DNA from: Clostridiales bacterium UBA1775 | GTDB taxonomy: Bacteria > Bacillota > Clostridia > Monoglobales > Firm-18 | NCBI GenBank assembly: GCA_002314595.1 | Contig: DCGP01000003.1 | Location: 1 to 63,250 of the forward strand | Reading direction: 5' to 3' | DNA length: 63,250 nucleotides | Part shown: positions 24,395 through 34,637 of the stretch, one piece after another | Numbering within the stretch: the first letter of the stretch is position 1 | How the letters are laid out: the number at the start of each line of letters is the position of its first letter | The notes under the pieces: generated by a model | Databases searched by the model: none | The model's input: the letters and a program-made list of their open reading frames with translations, nothing else | Told to the model about the DNA's origin: nothing | Made by a program: the position numbers and the translations under genes

Positions 24395-26218
24395 ATGAGT
24401 AAGATTGAAAATTTGAGAAATATCGCTATAATTGCACACGTTGACCATGGTAAGACGACATTGGTAGACGCACTTTTGCAACAGAGTGGTATTTTTAGAG
24501 ATAACGAGCACGTTGAAGTGTGTGTTATGGATAGTGGTGATATCGAAAAGGAAAGAGGCATAACAATTCTTTCTAAAAATACGGGTATCAACTATAACGG
24601 CATCAAAATCAATATTGTAGACACACCGGGGCACGCCGACTTTGGTGGTGAGGTTGAACGTGTATTGGATATGGTAGACGGAGTTTTGCTTTTGGTAGAT
24701 GCTTTTGAGGGCTGTATGCCACAAACAAGGTTTGTACTTAAAAAGGCACTTGCAAGGAACTTAAAGCCTATTATAGTTGTAAACAAGCTTGACAGACCAA
24801 ATGCAAGACCTTTTGAAGTGGTAGATGAGGTTTTAGATTTATTCATTGACCTTGATGCAAACGATGAACAGTTGGAATCACCTACAATATTTGCATCAGG
24901 TAGGGACGGATATGCAACACTTGACCCATCTGTAAAGGGCGAAAATATGAAGCCCTTGCTTGATATGATTATTGAAAATGTTCCTGCGCCGGAAGGCGAT
25001 GTTGAGGGCCCACTTCAATTTTTAGCATCAAATATTGACTATGACGATTATATAGGCAGAATTGCGATAGGCAGAGTACATAGAGGAACAGTTAAGGTAG
25101 GTCAAAACGTTACAATTTGCAAAAAAGATGGTAAAAATAACAATGTTAGGGTTACAAAAATCTTTGCATTTGACGGACTTCGCAAAACAGAGGTTGAAAG
25201 TGCATCAGTTGGTGAAATTGTTTCAATCGCCGGTCTGTCAGGTATAGAAATAGGTGAAACAGTTTGCTCACCGGATAATATTGACCCACTACCATTTACA
25301 GAAATTGACGAGCCTACACTTGCAGTAACATTTAGCGTAAATAACAGCCCATTTGCCGGTCAAGAGGGGGACTTTGTTACATCAAGACACATTAAGGACA
25401 GGCTTGACAAGGAACTTGAAACAAATGTATCACTACGTGTTAAGGAAACAGATTCAGCAGATAGCTTTGAGGTTGCCGGCAGAGGTGAGCTTCATCTATC
25501 TATCCTAATAGAAACAATGAGACGTGAAGGCTATGAATTCCAAGTTTCCAAACCACTTGTTATTTTCAAAGAAATTGACGGAGTAAAATGTGAACCAATG
25601 GAGCATCTTATGGTTGACGTTCCGGACGAATATACAGGTGCAGTAATGGAAAAATTAGGCACAAGAAAGGCCGAAATGACCAATATGCAACCAACAAGCC
25701 AAGGCTACACAAGGCTTGAATTTAGAATTCCGTCAAGAGGTCTTATCGGTTACAGAAACGAGCTTATGACAGATACAAAGGGTAACGGTATTATTAACCA
25801 CTACCTTGACGGATACGAACCATATAAAGGCGATTTCCAAATGCGTGAAAGAGGCTCATTGGTTGCATGGGAAACAGGGGAGTCCATTACCTATGGTCTC
25901 TTTAATGCCCAAGACAGAGGCAGATTGTTTATTGGTGCAGGTGTAAAGGTATATGAAGGTATGATTGTAGGCGAAAATGCAAGAAACGAAGACATCACAA
26001 TTAACGTATGCAAGAAAAAACAACTTACAAATACTCGTGCATCAGGCTCTGACGAAGCATTAAGGCTTACACCACCTACAATTATGAGCTTGGAAAACTG
26101 CCTTGACTTTATCGGCGATGATGAACTTATTGAGGTAACGCCAAAGAATTTAAGATTAAGAAAGAAAATATTAAATACTGAATTACGTGCAAAGGCAAAC
26201 AGCAGAAAGAATAAGTAA
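24395..26218 (+). CDS. typA: Translational GTPase TypA/BipA
   Basis: This is a ribosome-binding GTPase of the EF-G/LepA class, implicated in 50S assembly and stress growth. The G domain has AHVDHGKTTL near residue 14, RGITI, DTPGHADFGGEV near 75 and NKLDRPNA near 129. Domains II and III and the BipA-specific C-terminus follow (EYTGAVMEKLGTRKAEM, PSRGLIGYRNE). At 607 residues it is full length. ATG 24395 has AGGGAAGGA upstream; an earlier in-frame ATG at 24377 precedes that site and is rejected. Confidence 0.95.
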   Translation: MSKIENLRNIAIIAHVDHGKTTLVDALLQQSGIFRDNEHVEVCVMDSGDIEKERGITILSKNTGINYNGIKINIVDTPGHADFGGEVERVLDMVDGVLLLVDAFEGCMPQTRFVLKKALARNLKPIIVVNKLDRPNARPFEVVDEVLDLFIDLDANDEQLESPTIFASGRDGYATLDPSVKGENMKPLLDMIIENVPAPEGDVEGPLQFLASNIDYDDYIGRIAIGRVHRGTVKVGQNVTICKKDGKNNNVRVTKIFAFDGLRKTEVESASVGEIVSIAGLSGIEIGETVCSPDNIDPLPFTEIDEPTLAVTFSVNNSPFAGQEGDFVTSRHIKDRLDKELETNVSLRVKETDSADSFEVAGRGELHLSILIETMRREGYEFQVSKPLVIFKEIDGVKCEPMEHLMVDVPDEYTGAVMEKLGTRKAEMTNMQPTSQGYTRLEFRIPSRGLIGYRNELMTDTKGNGIINHYLDGYEPYKGDFQMRERGSLVAWETGESITYGLFNAQDRGRLFIGAGVKVYEGMIVGENARNEDITINVCKKKQLTNTRASGSDEALRLTPPTIMSLENCLDFIGDDELIEVTPKNLRLRKKILNTELRAKANSRKNK

Positions 26219-26234
26219 ACTACGGAGCAATAGT

Positions 26235-27626
26235 ATGATTAAAAGAATTTCCCAAGAAGAAATTTTAAGACAAGAAAATATTATAAATCAAATAAAATCG
26301 GAAAACGAGGGTAAAAGCCTAACAGCTTGCGTAGTAACCTTAGGCTGTGTTCAAAACGAAAACGATTCTGAACGAATTAGAGGAATGCTTGCAAAAATGG
26401 GCTATGAAATGTCCTCAAATTCTAAAACTGCAGATGTCGTAATATTTAACACCTGTGCAGTTAGGGAAAATGCAGAGCTTAAAGTCTTTGGCTTTTTAGG
26501 TGCGTTAAAGCATATTAAAGAACAGCGTCCAAATATGTTAATAGGCATCTGTGGCTGTATGATTCAGCAAAATCATATTGTTGATAAAATCAAAGCCAAA
26601 TACAAGCACGTGGATATGATTTTTGGCACACATTCATTGTATCGCTTCCCACAAATATTATACAGTGCAATAAAAAGACGAGTTGTAGATGTTGAGGATT
26701 CCGACGGATATGTTGCAGAAAATTTAAGCCATATTCGTGGCAGCAACGTAGTTGCATCAGTTTCAGTAATGTATGGCTGCAACAATTTTTGTTCATATTG
26801 TATAGTTCCTTATGTAAGAGGCAGGGAGCGTAGCAGGTTTCACCAAGATATTTTAGCAGAGGTTGAGGGCTTGTCTGCACAAGGGTATAAGGAAATTACA
26901 CTTGTAGGGCAAAATGTTAATTCCTATGGCAAGGATTGTGGGGAAATGGACTTTGCAGACCTGCTTCACCTTGTAAGTCAGGTTGACGGAATAGAACGAA
27001 TTAGGTTTGTTTCCGTACACCCAAAGGATATTACAGACAAGCTAATTGCCGAAATGGCAAGTAATGACAAGGTTTGTAAGCAACTTCATGTTCCTTTGCA
27101 AAGTGGCAGTACCAAGGTTTTAAAGGATATGAACAGAAAATATTCCAAGGAACAATATTTGGAACTAATTAAAAAAATAAAGACAGCAATGCCAAACATT
27201 GCACTTTCAACAGATATTATAGTTGGGTTTCCAACAGAAACAAACGAAGATTTTGCAGACACATTAGATGTTGTTAAAAAAGTCGGATACGATATGGTAT
27301 ATAACTTTATATATTCCAAACGAAAAGGCACACCGGCTGCAGAAATGGAGTTTGCTCTTACCGAGGACGAAATTAAAAACAATTTTGACCAACTTGTTAA
27401 TGCTCAGGCTGATATTTTGTATAACAAAAACGCCCAGCTTCAAGACAAAACAGTTAAGGTGCTTGTAGAGGGCAAAAGCAGAACTGACGAAAATATGTTA
27501 ACAGGCAGGACAGATTCTAACAAAGTAGTAAACTTTTCAGGCAATGAAAAGAATATTGGTAAAATTGTAAATGTTAAATTAAATAAAATTGCCACCTGGT
27601 CATTAACAGGTGAAATAGTTGAATAA
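26235..27626 (+). CDS. miaB: tRNA-2-methylthio-N6-dimethylallyladenosine synthase MiaB
   Basis: MiaB is a radical-SAM methylthiotransferase acting on i6A37 of tRNA. The N-terminal UPF0004 domain carries the auxiliary-cluster cysteines in TLGCVQNENDSE, NTCAVRENA and GICGCM. The radical SAM motif is GCNNFCSYCIVP, and a TRAM domain ends the protein (LVEGKSR... VNVKLNKI). The usual GCQMN is GCVQN here. I start at ATG 26235, 16 bp after typA. MiaA, which makes its substrate, is encoded later in the same operon. Confidence 0.93.
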   Translation: MIKRISQEEILRQENIINQIKSENEGKSLTACVVTLGCVQNENDSERIRGMLAKMGYEMSSNSKTADVVIFNTCAVRENAELKVFGFLGALKHIKEQRPNMLIGICGCMIQQNHIVDKIKAKYKHVDMIFGTHSLYRFPQILYSAIKRRVVDVEDSDGYVAENLSHIRGSNVVASVSVMYGCNNFCSYCIVPYVRGRERSRFHQDILAEVEGLSAQGYKEITLVGQNVNSYGKDCGEMDFADLLHLVSQVDGIERIRFVSVHPKDITDKLIAEMASNDKVCKQLHVPLQSGSTKVLKDMNRKYSKEQYLELIKKIKTAMPNIALSTDIIVGFPTETNEDFADTLDVVKKVGYDMVYNFIYSKRKGTPAAEMEFALTEDEIKNNFDQLVNAQADILYNKNAQLQDKTVKVLVEGKSRTDENMLTGRTDSNKVVNFSGNEKNIGKIVNVKLNKIATWSLTGEIVE

Positions 27627-27640
27627 AAAGGAGAATAATA

Positions 27641-28027
27641 ATGGATATTTACGAAAAGGCACACGAGCTTGGAACAATGCTTGCAGAAAGTGAAGAGTTT
27701 AAAAAACTAAACGAAGCGAAGATTGCACAAGATGCAGACGGGGAAGCAGCATTGGTTCTTATGAACTACAACAGAAACCGTGAACAACTAATAAAAGAGG
27801 CATCAGACCCTAATATTTCAAACGAAAAGATGCAGGAAATCAGAAACAAAATGGAAAAGGAAGTTGAAAAGCTAAATGCTAACAAAACAATTTCCGACTT
27901 TATGGAGGCAATGCAAAAATTTAACGATGTTATGGACAAGGTAAACGGTATCGTAACATCATATATTTCACCAAAGCAAGAAGGGGATTGCACCGGAAAC
28001 TGTGGCACTTGTGGTGGTTGCCACTAA
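27641..28027 (+). CDS. YlbF family regulator with Cys-rich tail
   Basis: This 128-residue helical protein belongs to the YlbF/YmcA family (VLMNYNRNREQLIKE and FMEAMQKFNDVMDKVN regions). In Bacillus these proteins join YaaT in an Fe-S complex affecting RNA processing and sporulation. The C-terminus ends CTGNCGTCGGCH: four cysteines and a final His, an obvious metal or Fe-S ligand set. No YaaT gene is in the window. It lies between miaB and mutS with short gaps. Confidence 0.82.
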   Translation: MDIYEKAHELGTMLAESEEFKKLNEAKIAQDADGEAALVLMNYNRNREQLIKEASDPNISNEKMQEIRNKMEKEVEKLNANKTISDFMEAMQKFNDVMDKVNGIVTSYISPKQEGDCTGNCGTCGGCH

Positions 28028-28061
28028 TTTGTTAACAATAAGAAATAAGGGGACAAAATTT

Positions 28062-30662
28062 ATGGCAAAGTTATCACCAATGATGCAACAATATTTTGAA
28101 ATAAAAGAAAAATATAAAGACACCATACTGTTTTTCAGGCTTGGGGACTTTTACGAAATGTTCTATGATGATGCAAAGCTTTGCTCTAAGGAGCTTGAAC
28201 TTACCTTAACAGGAAAGGACTGTGGTCAGGAAGAGCGTGCCCCAATGTGTGGAATACCATTTCACGCAGCAGACCAATATGTTGACAGACTAATTGAAAA
28301 AGGCTATAAGGTTGCTATTTGTGAACAGGTTGAAGACCCTGCACAAGCAAAGGGAATTGTTAAAAGAGATGTTATCCAAGTAGTTACGGCAGGCACGGTT
28401 ACAAATACCGAAACACTTGACGAAAAGGCAAATAATTACCTTTGTTCAATGTGGCTTATGGGTGAAAACATTGGTATGTCCTTTACAGACGTTACGACCG
28501 GGGACCTTTATGCTACTGAATTTCCCTTTGAAAAAGGAGATATATTAAGTGAAATTGCAAGATATAATCCAAAGGAGATTATTTGTAATTTTGAAATTTA
28601 TGAACAAACCAAGTTTATTGGTTTAATAAAAGAAAGATTTTCCTGTTCAGTTGAAGTGTGTAAGGAAAATTATTATGATGAAGATTATCTTCGTCAAAAA
28701 TTAACTAATCAATTTGAGTGTGAATATGAAAAATTACCGATTGCAGAATATAAGAGCAGTGCATCATCAATTTGTGCTTTGTTAGACTATTTATCATCAA
28801 CACAAATGAGGGATTTACCACATATTCACGCTATTCAATTTTATACTTCAAAGCAATATATGGATATAGATTTCTCATCACGCAGAAACCTTGAAATCAC
28901 CTGTTCAATGAGAGACGGCAAACGAAAAGGCTCATTGCTTTGGGCAATAGATAACACCCAAACATCAATGGGTGCAAGACAACTTAAAATTTGGCTTGAC
29001 AAGCCACTTTTAAATGCAGCAACAATACAAAACAGATTACTATCTGTTGACGAGCTTTGCAAAAACACAATAGTAAGGGCAGAAATAAGAGAAAGCTTGT
29101 CAAAGGTTCAGGATATTGAAAGACTTATAAGCAGAGTAATTACAGGCAGCGCAAACTGCCGAGATTTAATAGCAATTAAGTCATCATTTAAGCCTATTCC
29201 TGAAATTATTGGTCAATTATCAAATCTTAATTCTACACTGTGTGCAGACATTTTAAGCAGGATTGACAGCTTAGAGGAAATATGTGATTTGTTAGACCGT
29301 GCTATTGCAGAAAATCCACCTATCACAGTAAAGGAAGGGGATATCATAAAGGACGGTTTTGACGAAAATGTAGATAATTATCGCATAGCAATGCGAGAGG
29401 GCAAAGGATGGCTTGCTAAAATCGAGCAACAGGAAAGAGAAAAAACAGGTATTAAAAACCTTAAAATTGGTTTTAACAGAGTTTTTGGATACTATATTGA
29501 AGTTTCTAAATCAAACATCAATATGGTGCCTGAAACATATATTCGTAAACAGACGCTTACAACCGGTGAGCGTTATATAACCGGTGAACTAAAAGAAATT
29601 GAAAACAGCATTTTAGGTGCAGAGGAAAGGATTTGTTCCTTAGAATATTCAATTTTCTGTGATATTCGTAAGGTTGTTTGTGATGCAAACCAAAGGATTC
29701 TTTCAACAGCAAAGGCAATTTCCGAGCTTGATGTACTTTGTTCATTGGCAGAAACTGCAATTAAAAATAACTACTGTATGCCTAAAATAACAACCGGAGA
29801 TAAAATAGATATTAAAAACGGTAGACACCCTGTTGTTGAAAAGGTGTTAAAAGGGCAACTGTTTATTCCTAATGATACATATCTTTCAAAGGCAGACAGA
29901 CTATCTATTATTACAGGGCCTAATATGGCAGGTAAATCTACATATATGCGTCAAACTGCACTTATAGTGCTAATGGCTCAAATGGGTAGCTTTGTGCCGG
30001 CAGAAAGTGCAGAAATTGGCATAGCAGACAAGATTTTCACAAGAGTTGGTGCAAGTGATGATTTGGCATCTGGGCAAAGTACGTTTATGGTGGAAATGAA
30101 CGAGGTTGCCAATATTTTAGATAATGCAACCAAAAACAGCTTGCTTATTTTGGACGAAATAGGCAGAGGCACAAGCACATACGATGGACTATCTATTGCA
30201 TGGGCAGTTGTGGAATATATTGCAGATGTTAAAAAAATCGGCGCAAGGACATTATTCGCAACCCACTACCACGAACTAACCGAGCTTGAAAACAAGCTTG
30301 ATGGTGTAAAAAACTACTATATTGCAGCAAAAAAGCGAGGGGACGATATTATTTTCCTTCGCAAAATCGTACGAGGTGGTGCAGACGATAGCTATGGTAT
30401 AGAGGTTGCTAAGCTTGCAGGGGTTAAAAATGATGTTGTAAAGCGTGCAAAGGAAATTTTAAAGCGTCTTTCTGTAATAAATACAGATATAAACAGTATT
30501 GAAGTTAATGAAATTCAAGAAACAGAAGAACAAATCTGTTTCTCACAAATGGGTGGAAATGATATTATAGATGAGCTTCAAAGATTAGACGTTACAACCT
30601 TAACACCTATTGAGGCACTAAATAAATTATATGAGCTTAAAACAGAGGCTGACAAACTATGA
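28062..30662 (+). CDS. mutS: DNA mismatch repair protein MutS
   Basis: It recognises mismatches and signals to MutL. The N-terminal mismatch-binding FYEMF motif (F-x-E) is near residue 36, the connector and lever domains follow, and the ATPase has GPNMAGKST near 618, DEIGRGTSTYDG near 696 and a THYHEL switch. At 866 residues it is a full MutS1. ATG 28062 has AAGGGGA upstream. The stop overlaps the mutL start by 4 bp. Confidence 0.96.
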   Translation: MAKLSPMMQQYFEIKEKYKDTILFFRLGDFYEMFYDDAKLCSKELELTLTGKDCGQEERAPMCGIPFHAADQYVDRLIEKGYKVAICEQVEDPAQAKGIVKRDVIQVVTAGTVTNTETLDEKANNYLCSMWLMGENIGMSFTDVTTGDLYATEFPFEKGDILSEIARYNPKEIICNFEIYEQTKFIGLIKERFSCSVEVCKENYYDEDYLRQKLTNQFECEYEKLPIAEYKSSASSICALLDYLSSTQMRDLPHIHAIQFYTSKQYMDIDFSSRRNLEITCSMRDGKRKGSLLWAIDNTQTSMGARQLKIWLDKPLLNAATIQNRLLSVDELCKNTIVRAEIRESLSKVQDIERLISRVITGSANCRDLIAIKSSFKPIPEIIGQLSNLNSTLCADILSRIDSLEEICDLLDRAIAENPPITVKEGDIIKDGFDENVDNYRIAMREGKGWLAKIEQQEREKTGIKNLKIGFNRVFGYYIEVSKSNINMVPETYIRKQTLTTGERYITGELKEIENSILGAEERICSLEYSIFCDIRKVVCDANQRILSTAKAISELDVLCSLAETAIKNNYCMPKITTGDKIDIKNGRHPVVEKVLKGQLFIPNDTYLSKADRLSIITGPNMAGKSTYMRQTALIVLMAQMGSFVPAESAEIGIADKIFTRVGASDDLASGQSTFMVEMNEVANILDNATKNSLLILDEIGRGTSTYDGLSIAWAVVEYIADVKKIGARTLFATHYHELTELENKLDGVKNYYIAAKKRGDDIIFLRKIVRGGADDSYGIEVAKLAGVKNDVVKRAKEILKRLSVINTDINSIEVNEIQETEEQICFSQMGGNDIIDELQRLDVTTLTPIEALNKLYELKTEADKL

Positions 30663-32467
30663 AAAAGATAAATGTACTGACAACAGAAATATCCAATAAA
30701 ATTGCAGCTGGGGAAGTTGTAGAACGTCCTGCATCTGTAATTAAGGAACTTGTGGAAAATTCAATAGATGCCGGTGCAGACAAGATTATTATCGAAATCA
30801 AACAAGGTGGTATCAGCTACATTAGGGTTACGGATAATGGCTGTGGCATATCGCCGGAGGACATAAAAACTGCATTTTTACCTCACGCAACAAGTAAAAT
30901 TGTTGAGGAGGACGACCTGTTTTCAATAAGTACATTAGGTTTTAGGGGCGAGGCACTTGCAAGCATTGCCGCAGTTTCCAATGTAGAAATTATGTCCAAA
31001 ACAGATGATGAAGAAGGAACAATTTTAGAAATTAACGGTGGTAAATTTATACGAGAAGAGGTTGCCGGTTGCCCAAAGGGTACAACTATGGTTGTTAAAA
31101 ATTTGTTCTTTAACACTCCTGCACGTATGAAATTTTTGAAAAAGGACTACACAGAGGCAGGGTATATTACAGACATTGTCCAAAGGCTTGTTATGGCAAA
31201 CCCAAGCATATCATTTAGATATATTATTGACGAAAAGGAAAAGCTGTTTACATCAGGGGACGGTCAGCTTAAATCTTGCATTTATGCCGTATATGGCAGA
31301 GATTATGCCAACGGAGTAATAGAACTTAATAACACAGACCAAAATATAAAAATCAGTGGTTTTACGGGCAAAAGAGAAACTTCAAGGGGTAACAGAGCAT
31401 TTCAAAATCTATTTGTTAACGGCAGATATGTTAAAAACAGGGCAATAACAGCAGTAGCAGAAAACGCTTATAAAAACAATATTATGGTAGGTAAGTTTCC
31501 CTTTTATGTAATATGTATTGATTTACCTTACAATATGGTTGATATCAACGTTCACCCTACCAAGCAAGAGGTTAAATTTGTAAACGAAAGGGAAGTTTGC
31601 GACCAAGTATATTGGGCAATTAAGTCAGCACTTTCAAAAGAAGCAGATGAAATCCGAGATACTATTAAAAATACAACTATTGGCTTTGAAAAGCCTAATT
31701 TTGAACCAAAGCCAAACCCGGAACAGACCTTTATACATATTCAAAGTCCAAATAAAACTGTTGAAAGACCACAGTTTGCACAAACAGTTATCAAGCCTAC
31801 AAACAAACCAACATTTGTTGAAAGGCCTGTTAATCAAAATCCGGCATTTACAGAAAATATGTTTGTGTTAAAAGAGCCATCAAAGGAAATCGAATTTGAA
31901 GATAAAAAGCCTTTAAATTATAAAATCATAGGTCAATTATTTGACACTTATGTTATTTTAGAGCTTGAAAATCAAGTGCTTTTAATGGACCAACACGCAG
32001 CCCACGAACGTATGATTTACGAAAAGCTAATTAAGATGAACGATGAAAAGCAAAAGGCATATCAAATGTTGCTTTCACCTGTTGCAATAACTCTTTCTGC
32101 AAATGAATACGCACTTTTAGATGAAAAAAGGGGAGTGCTTGATAGTTGCGGTTTTGTAGTTGAGGACTTTGGAAGCAACACAATTTTAGTCCGTCAAGTT
32201 CCTGTCAATTTAGGGGACGAGGATATAAAAACCGTAATTTTGGAAATTATAAATAATTCTTCTACAAGCTATATGGAGGAAAATATCCATACAATAGCTT
32301 GTAAGGCTGCAATTAAGGCAAACAAAAAGCTTTCGGACAAAGAAATTGACCAACTTGTCAGGTTGTTTGTGGAAGAGGGTGGGGTTAATACTTGCCCACA
32401 CGGCAGACCTATTATGGTTAAAATTACAAGGTACGAGCTTGAAAAAATGTTTAAACGCATACAGTAA
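30659..32467 (+). CDS. mutL: DNA mismatch repair protein MutL (endonuclease type)
   Basis: The GHKL ATPase has ELVENSIDAGAD, DNGCGI and TLGFRGEAL motifs within the first 105 residues. A Pro/Asn-rich linker spans about 335-415. The C-terminal domain carries DQHAAHERMIYE near 443 and CPHGRP near 579, the zinc-binding nicking endonuclease signature of MutH-less bacteria, so this MutL should nick the daughter strand. It is translationally coupled to mutS. Confidence 0.96.
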   Translation: MKKINVLTTEISNKIAAGEVVERPASVIKELVENSIDAGADKIIIEIKQGGISYIRVTDNGCGISPEDIKTAFLPHATSKIVEEDDLFSISTLGFRGEALASIAAVSNVEIMSKTDDEEGTILEINGGKFIREEVAGCPKGTTMVVKNLFFNTPARMKFLKKDYTEAGYITDIVQRLVMANPSISFRYIIDEKEKLFTSGDGQLKSCIYAVYGRDYANGVIELNNTDQNIKISGFTGKRETSRGNRAFQNLFVNGRYVKNRAITAVAENAYKNNIMVGKFPFYVICIDLPYNMVDINVHPTKQEVKFVNEREVCDQVYWAIKSALSKEADEIRDTIKNTTIGFEKPNFEPKPNPEQTFIHIQSPNKTVERPQFAQTVIKPTNKPTFVERPVNQNPAFTENMFVLKEPSKEIEFEDKKPLNYKIIGQLFDTYVILELENQVLLMDQHAAHERMIYEKLIKMNDEKQKAYQMLLSPVAITLSANEYALLDEKRGVLDSCGFVVEDFGSNTILVRQVPVNLGDEDIKTVILEIINNSSTSYMEENIHTIACKAAIKANKKLSDKEIDQLVRLFVEEGGVNTCPHGRPIMVKITRYELEKMFKRIQ

Positions 32468-32470
32468 GGG

Positions 32471-33379
32471 TTGATAGATATTAAAGATTTAATTGTTATA
32501 ACAGGTGCAACTGCATCAGGCAAAACTGCCTTGTCAGTTAAGCTTGCCAAGGAATTAAATACAGAAATTGTTAATGCAGACTCTATGCAAATATATAAGT
32601 ATATGAACATAGGTACGGCAAAGCCTACAAAAGAGGAAATGGAAAACGTGCCACACCATCTAATTGATATACTAACTCCCGACCAAAACTTTTCCGTTGC
32701 AGATTATTGCAAGATGGCTAATGAGAAAATACAGAAAATCCAAAGCAATGGGAAAGTGCCTATTTTAGTTGGTGGCACAGGGCTTTATGTAGATTCATTA
32801 GTTAATAATATTCAGTTTTCGGACATTAAGTCAGATGAAAAGTATCGTGTAGAAATGGAAGATTTGGCAAAAGAATACGGAAATGAACATATATATAATA
32901 TGTTGATTAAAACAGACCCTGAGAGTGCTAAAAAAATTGAGGTTGCAGATAGAAAAAGAATAATAAGGGCACTTGAAGTATACCATTGCACCGGTAAAAC
33001 TATCACTTGGCACAATCAACAGTCCAAAAGTGTTCCGTCGCCGTATAACACATATATGTTTGCAATAGATATGGACAGAGCAAAACTGTATGATAAAATA
33101 AACAGACGTGTAGATATTATGTTTGAAATGGGACTTGTAGATGAGGTAAGGTCTATACTAAATATGGGTGTAGATAAAAATTGCACATCAATGCAGGCAA
33201 TCGGCTATAAAGAGGTTATAGATTATATTGACGGTGTAGCTGATTTAGACTCTGTAAAAGACATTATAAAGCAAAGCAGCAGAAGATATGCAAAAAGGCA
33301 ACTAACTTGGTTTAGGCGTAATAAAAAAATAAATTGGATTGATAATGATATAAACCAAATACTAAAAATATACAGATAA
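32471..33379 (+). CDS. miaA: tRNA dimethylallyltransferase MiaA
   Basis: It adds the dimethylallyl group to A37 of tRNA, making the substrate for MiaB. The P-loop GATASGKTAL is near residue 12, DSMQIYKYMNIGTAKP near 37, and VGGTGLYVDSL near 98. The start is uncertain: TTG 32471 is the only conventional codon upstream of the P-loop, but AAGGG (32466-32470) touches it directly. An ATT at 32480 would have the normal 9-nt spacing. No hfq gene follows. Confidence 0.92.
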   Translation: MIDIKDLIVITGATASGKTALSVKLAKELNTEIVNADSMQIYKYMNIGTAKPTKEEMENVPHHLIDILTPDQNFSVADYCKMANEKIQKIQSNGKVPILVGGTGLYVDSLVNNIQFSDIKSDEKYRVEMEDLAKEYGNEHIYNMLIKTDPESAKKIEVADRKRIIRALEVYHCTGKTITWHNQQSKSVPSPYNTYMFAIDMDRAKLYDKINRRVDIMFEMGLVDEVRSILNMGVDKNCTSMQAIGYKEVIDYIDGVADLDSVKDIIKQSSRRYAKRQLTWFRRNKKINWIDNDINQILKIYR

Positions 33380-33398
33380 AACTTGGGAGATGCTAAAA

Positions 33399-34637
33399 AT
33401 GGCAGACGAAAAGAAAACTACAAAAAAACGTTCTAAAAAGTCAAAAATTATTATTCTTGTAATTTTTGTAATAGCGTTGATTTTAATAATCGGCAAAATA
33501 ATAACAGGAAGTTCTGATAAAACAGTAGAAACCGAAACTGCTCTTATAGGTACAGTTGAAAACAAAACTGAGGTTGACGGGTTTGTTATTCGTAATGAAT
33601 TGCCTTTAAAATCACCTGCATCAGGGGTTATAAGTTATAGGGCAGACGAGGACAAGCGTGTGTCAAAGGGGGCAACCATTGCTGTCGTTTTCACAGGGGA
33701 AGTTAGTGATGAGGTTAAAACAGAGCTTTCAAGCCTTCATGCCAGAATAAAGGAAATTGAAGGAAGCACAGCTGAAAAAGACTTGTATTCGGCAGATTCA
33801 ATAACTTCTAATTTGCAAATTATAAACGATATAAGTGCAGTTAATGACTTGGCATATTCAGGGGAGGTTTCCTCTGTTTCTGAATATAAGGACGATATTA
33901 CAAGAATTATTCGTAAGTCCGATAGTGGCGCATTAACAACATTAGAACAGCTTGTTGCCAAAAAGCAACAACTTGAAAGCTCAATTTCAGGAAGCGCAGT
34001 TGAAATGTATGCACCAAATGCAGGCATACTTTCTTCCAAGCTTGACGGATACGAAAGCTATTTTAACATAAGCACATTAAAGGATATTACAACAGATTAT
34101 CTTAACAATGCAAAGCCTTCAAAGGTAAACGATAATAATACAGTTACAAAAGATGTAGAGTGCTTAAAAATAATAGATAATTACGAATGGTATTTTGCTG
34201 CAAATATGGACGAAAAATGGTGTGATGATTTAAAGGTTGGTTCAGAGCTTTCAATTAGATTTCCTGATATTTCGGATGAAAAAATTGATATTTCAATTTA
34301 CAGTATGTCCGAGGTTAAAGGTGGTAAAATTGCCGTGGTGTTTAAGGGTAGAGGAATATTCTCAGGTATGTATTCGGCAAGGGAAACAAAGGCAGAAATT
34401 ATCAGAAACACATATAGTGGCTTTAAGGTTACAAAAGGAGCAGTTCATATAGATACCGAAGGCAAATACTATGTGTATATTAAACGAGAAGGCATTGTCA
34501 GACGCAGAACCGTACAGGTTTTATATTCAAATGATTATTACGCAGTTATCAAGGAAGATAATTCAGTTCAAAACAACCTTCTGCTATATGATGAGGTAAT
34601 CATTTCAGGTAATGTTGAGGAGGGACAATCGATTTGA
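33399..34637 (+). CDS. HlyD-like membrane-anchored protein
   Basis: A Lys/Arg-rich N-terminus leads into one transmembrane helix (IIILVIFVIALILIIGKII) at about residues 16-34. An extracellular part follows with a lipoyl/HlyD-like segment (LKSPASGVISYRADEDK), a helical region near 110-200 and a beta-barrel-like domain. This resembles membrane-fusion adaptors of exporters, but no ABC or MFS partner is adjacent. Members of this type commonly precede the ylm cluster in clostridia. ATG 33399 is spaced correctly from GGGAG; ATG 33390 is not. Confidence 0.7.
   Translation: MADEKKTTKKRSKKSKIIILVIFVIALILIIGKIITGSSDKTVETETALIGTVENKTEVDGFVIRNELPLKSPASGVISYRADEDKRVSKGATIAVVFTGEVSDEVKTELSSLHARIKEIEGSTAEKDLYSADSITSNLQIINDISAVNDLAYSGEVSSVSEYKDDITRIIRKSDSGALTTLEQLVAKKQQLESSISGSAVEMYAPNAGILSSKLDGYESYFNISTLKDITTDYLNNAKPSKVNDNNTVTKDVECLKIIDNYEWYFAANMDEKWCDDLKVGSELSIRFPDISDEKIDISIYSMSEVKGGKIAVVFKGRGIFSGMYSARETKAEIIRNTYSGFKVTKGAVHIDTEGKYYVYIKREGIVRRRTVQVLYSNDYYAVIKEDNSVQNNLLLYDEVIISGNVEEGQSI

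Noticed and set aside
26187..26234. Upstream ATG for miaB inside typA
   Set aside because: It would overlap typA by 32 bp with no ribosome site, and the extra residues are unlike MiaB.
28027..28043. TTGTTAACAA as a Rex (redox) operator before mutS
   Set aside because: It is shorter than the 18-bp Rex consensus and lies inside an operon with no promoter.
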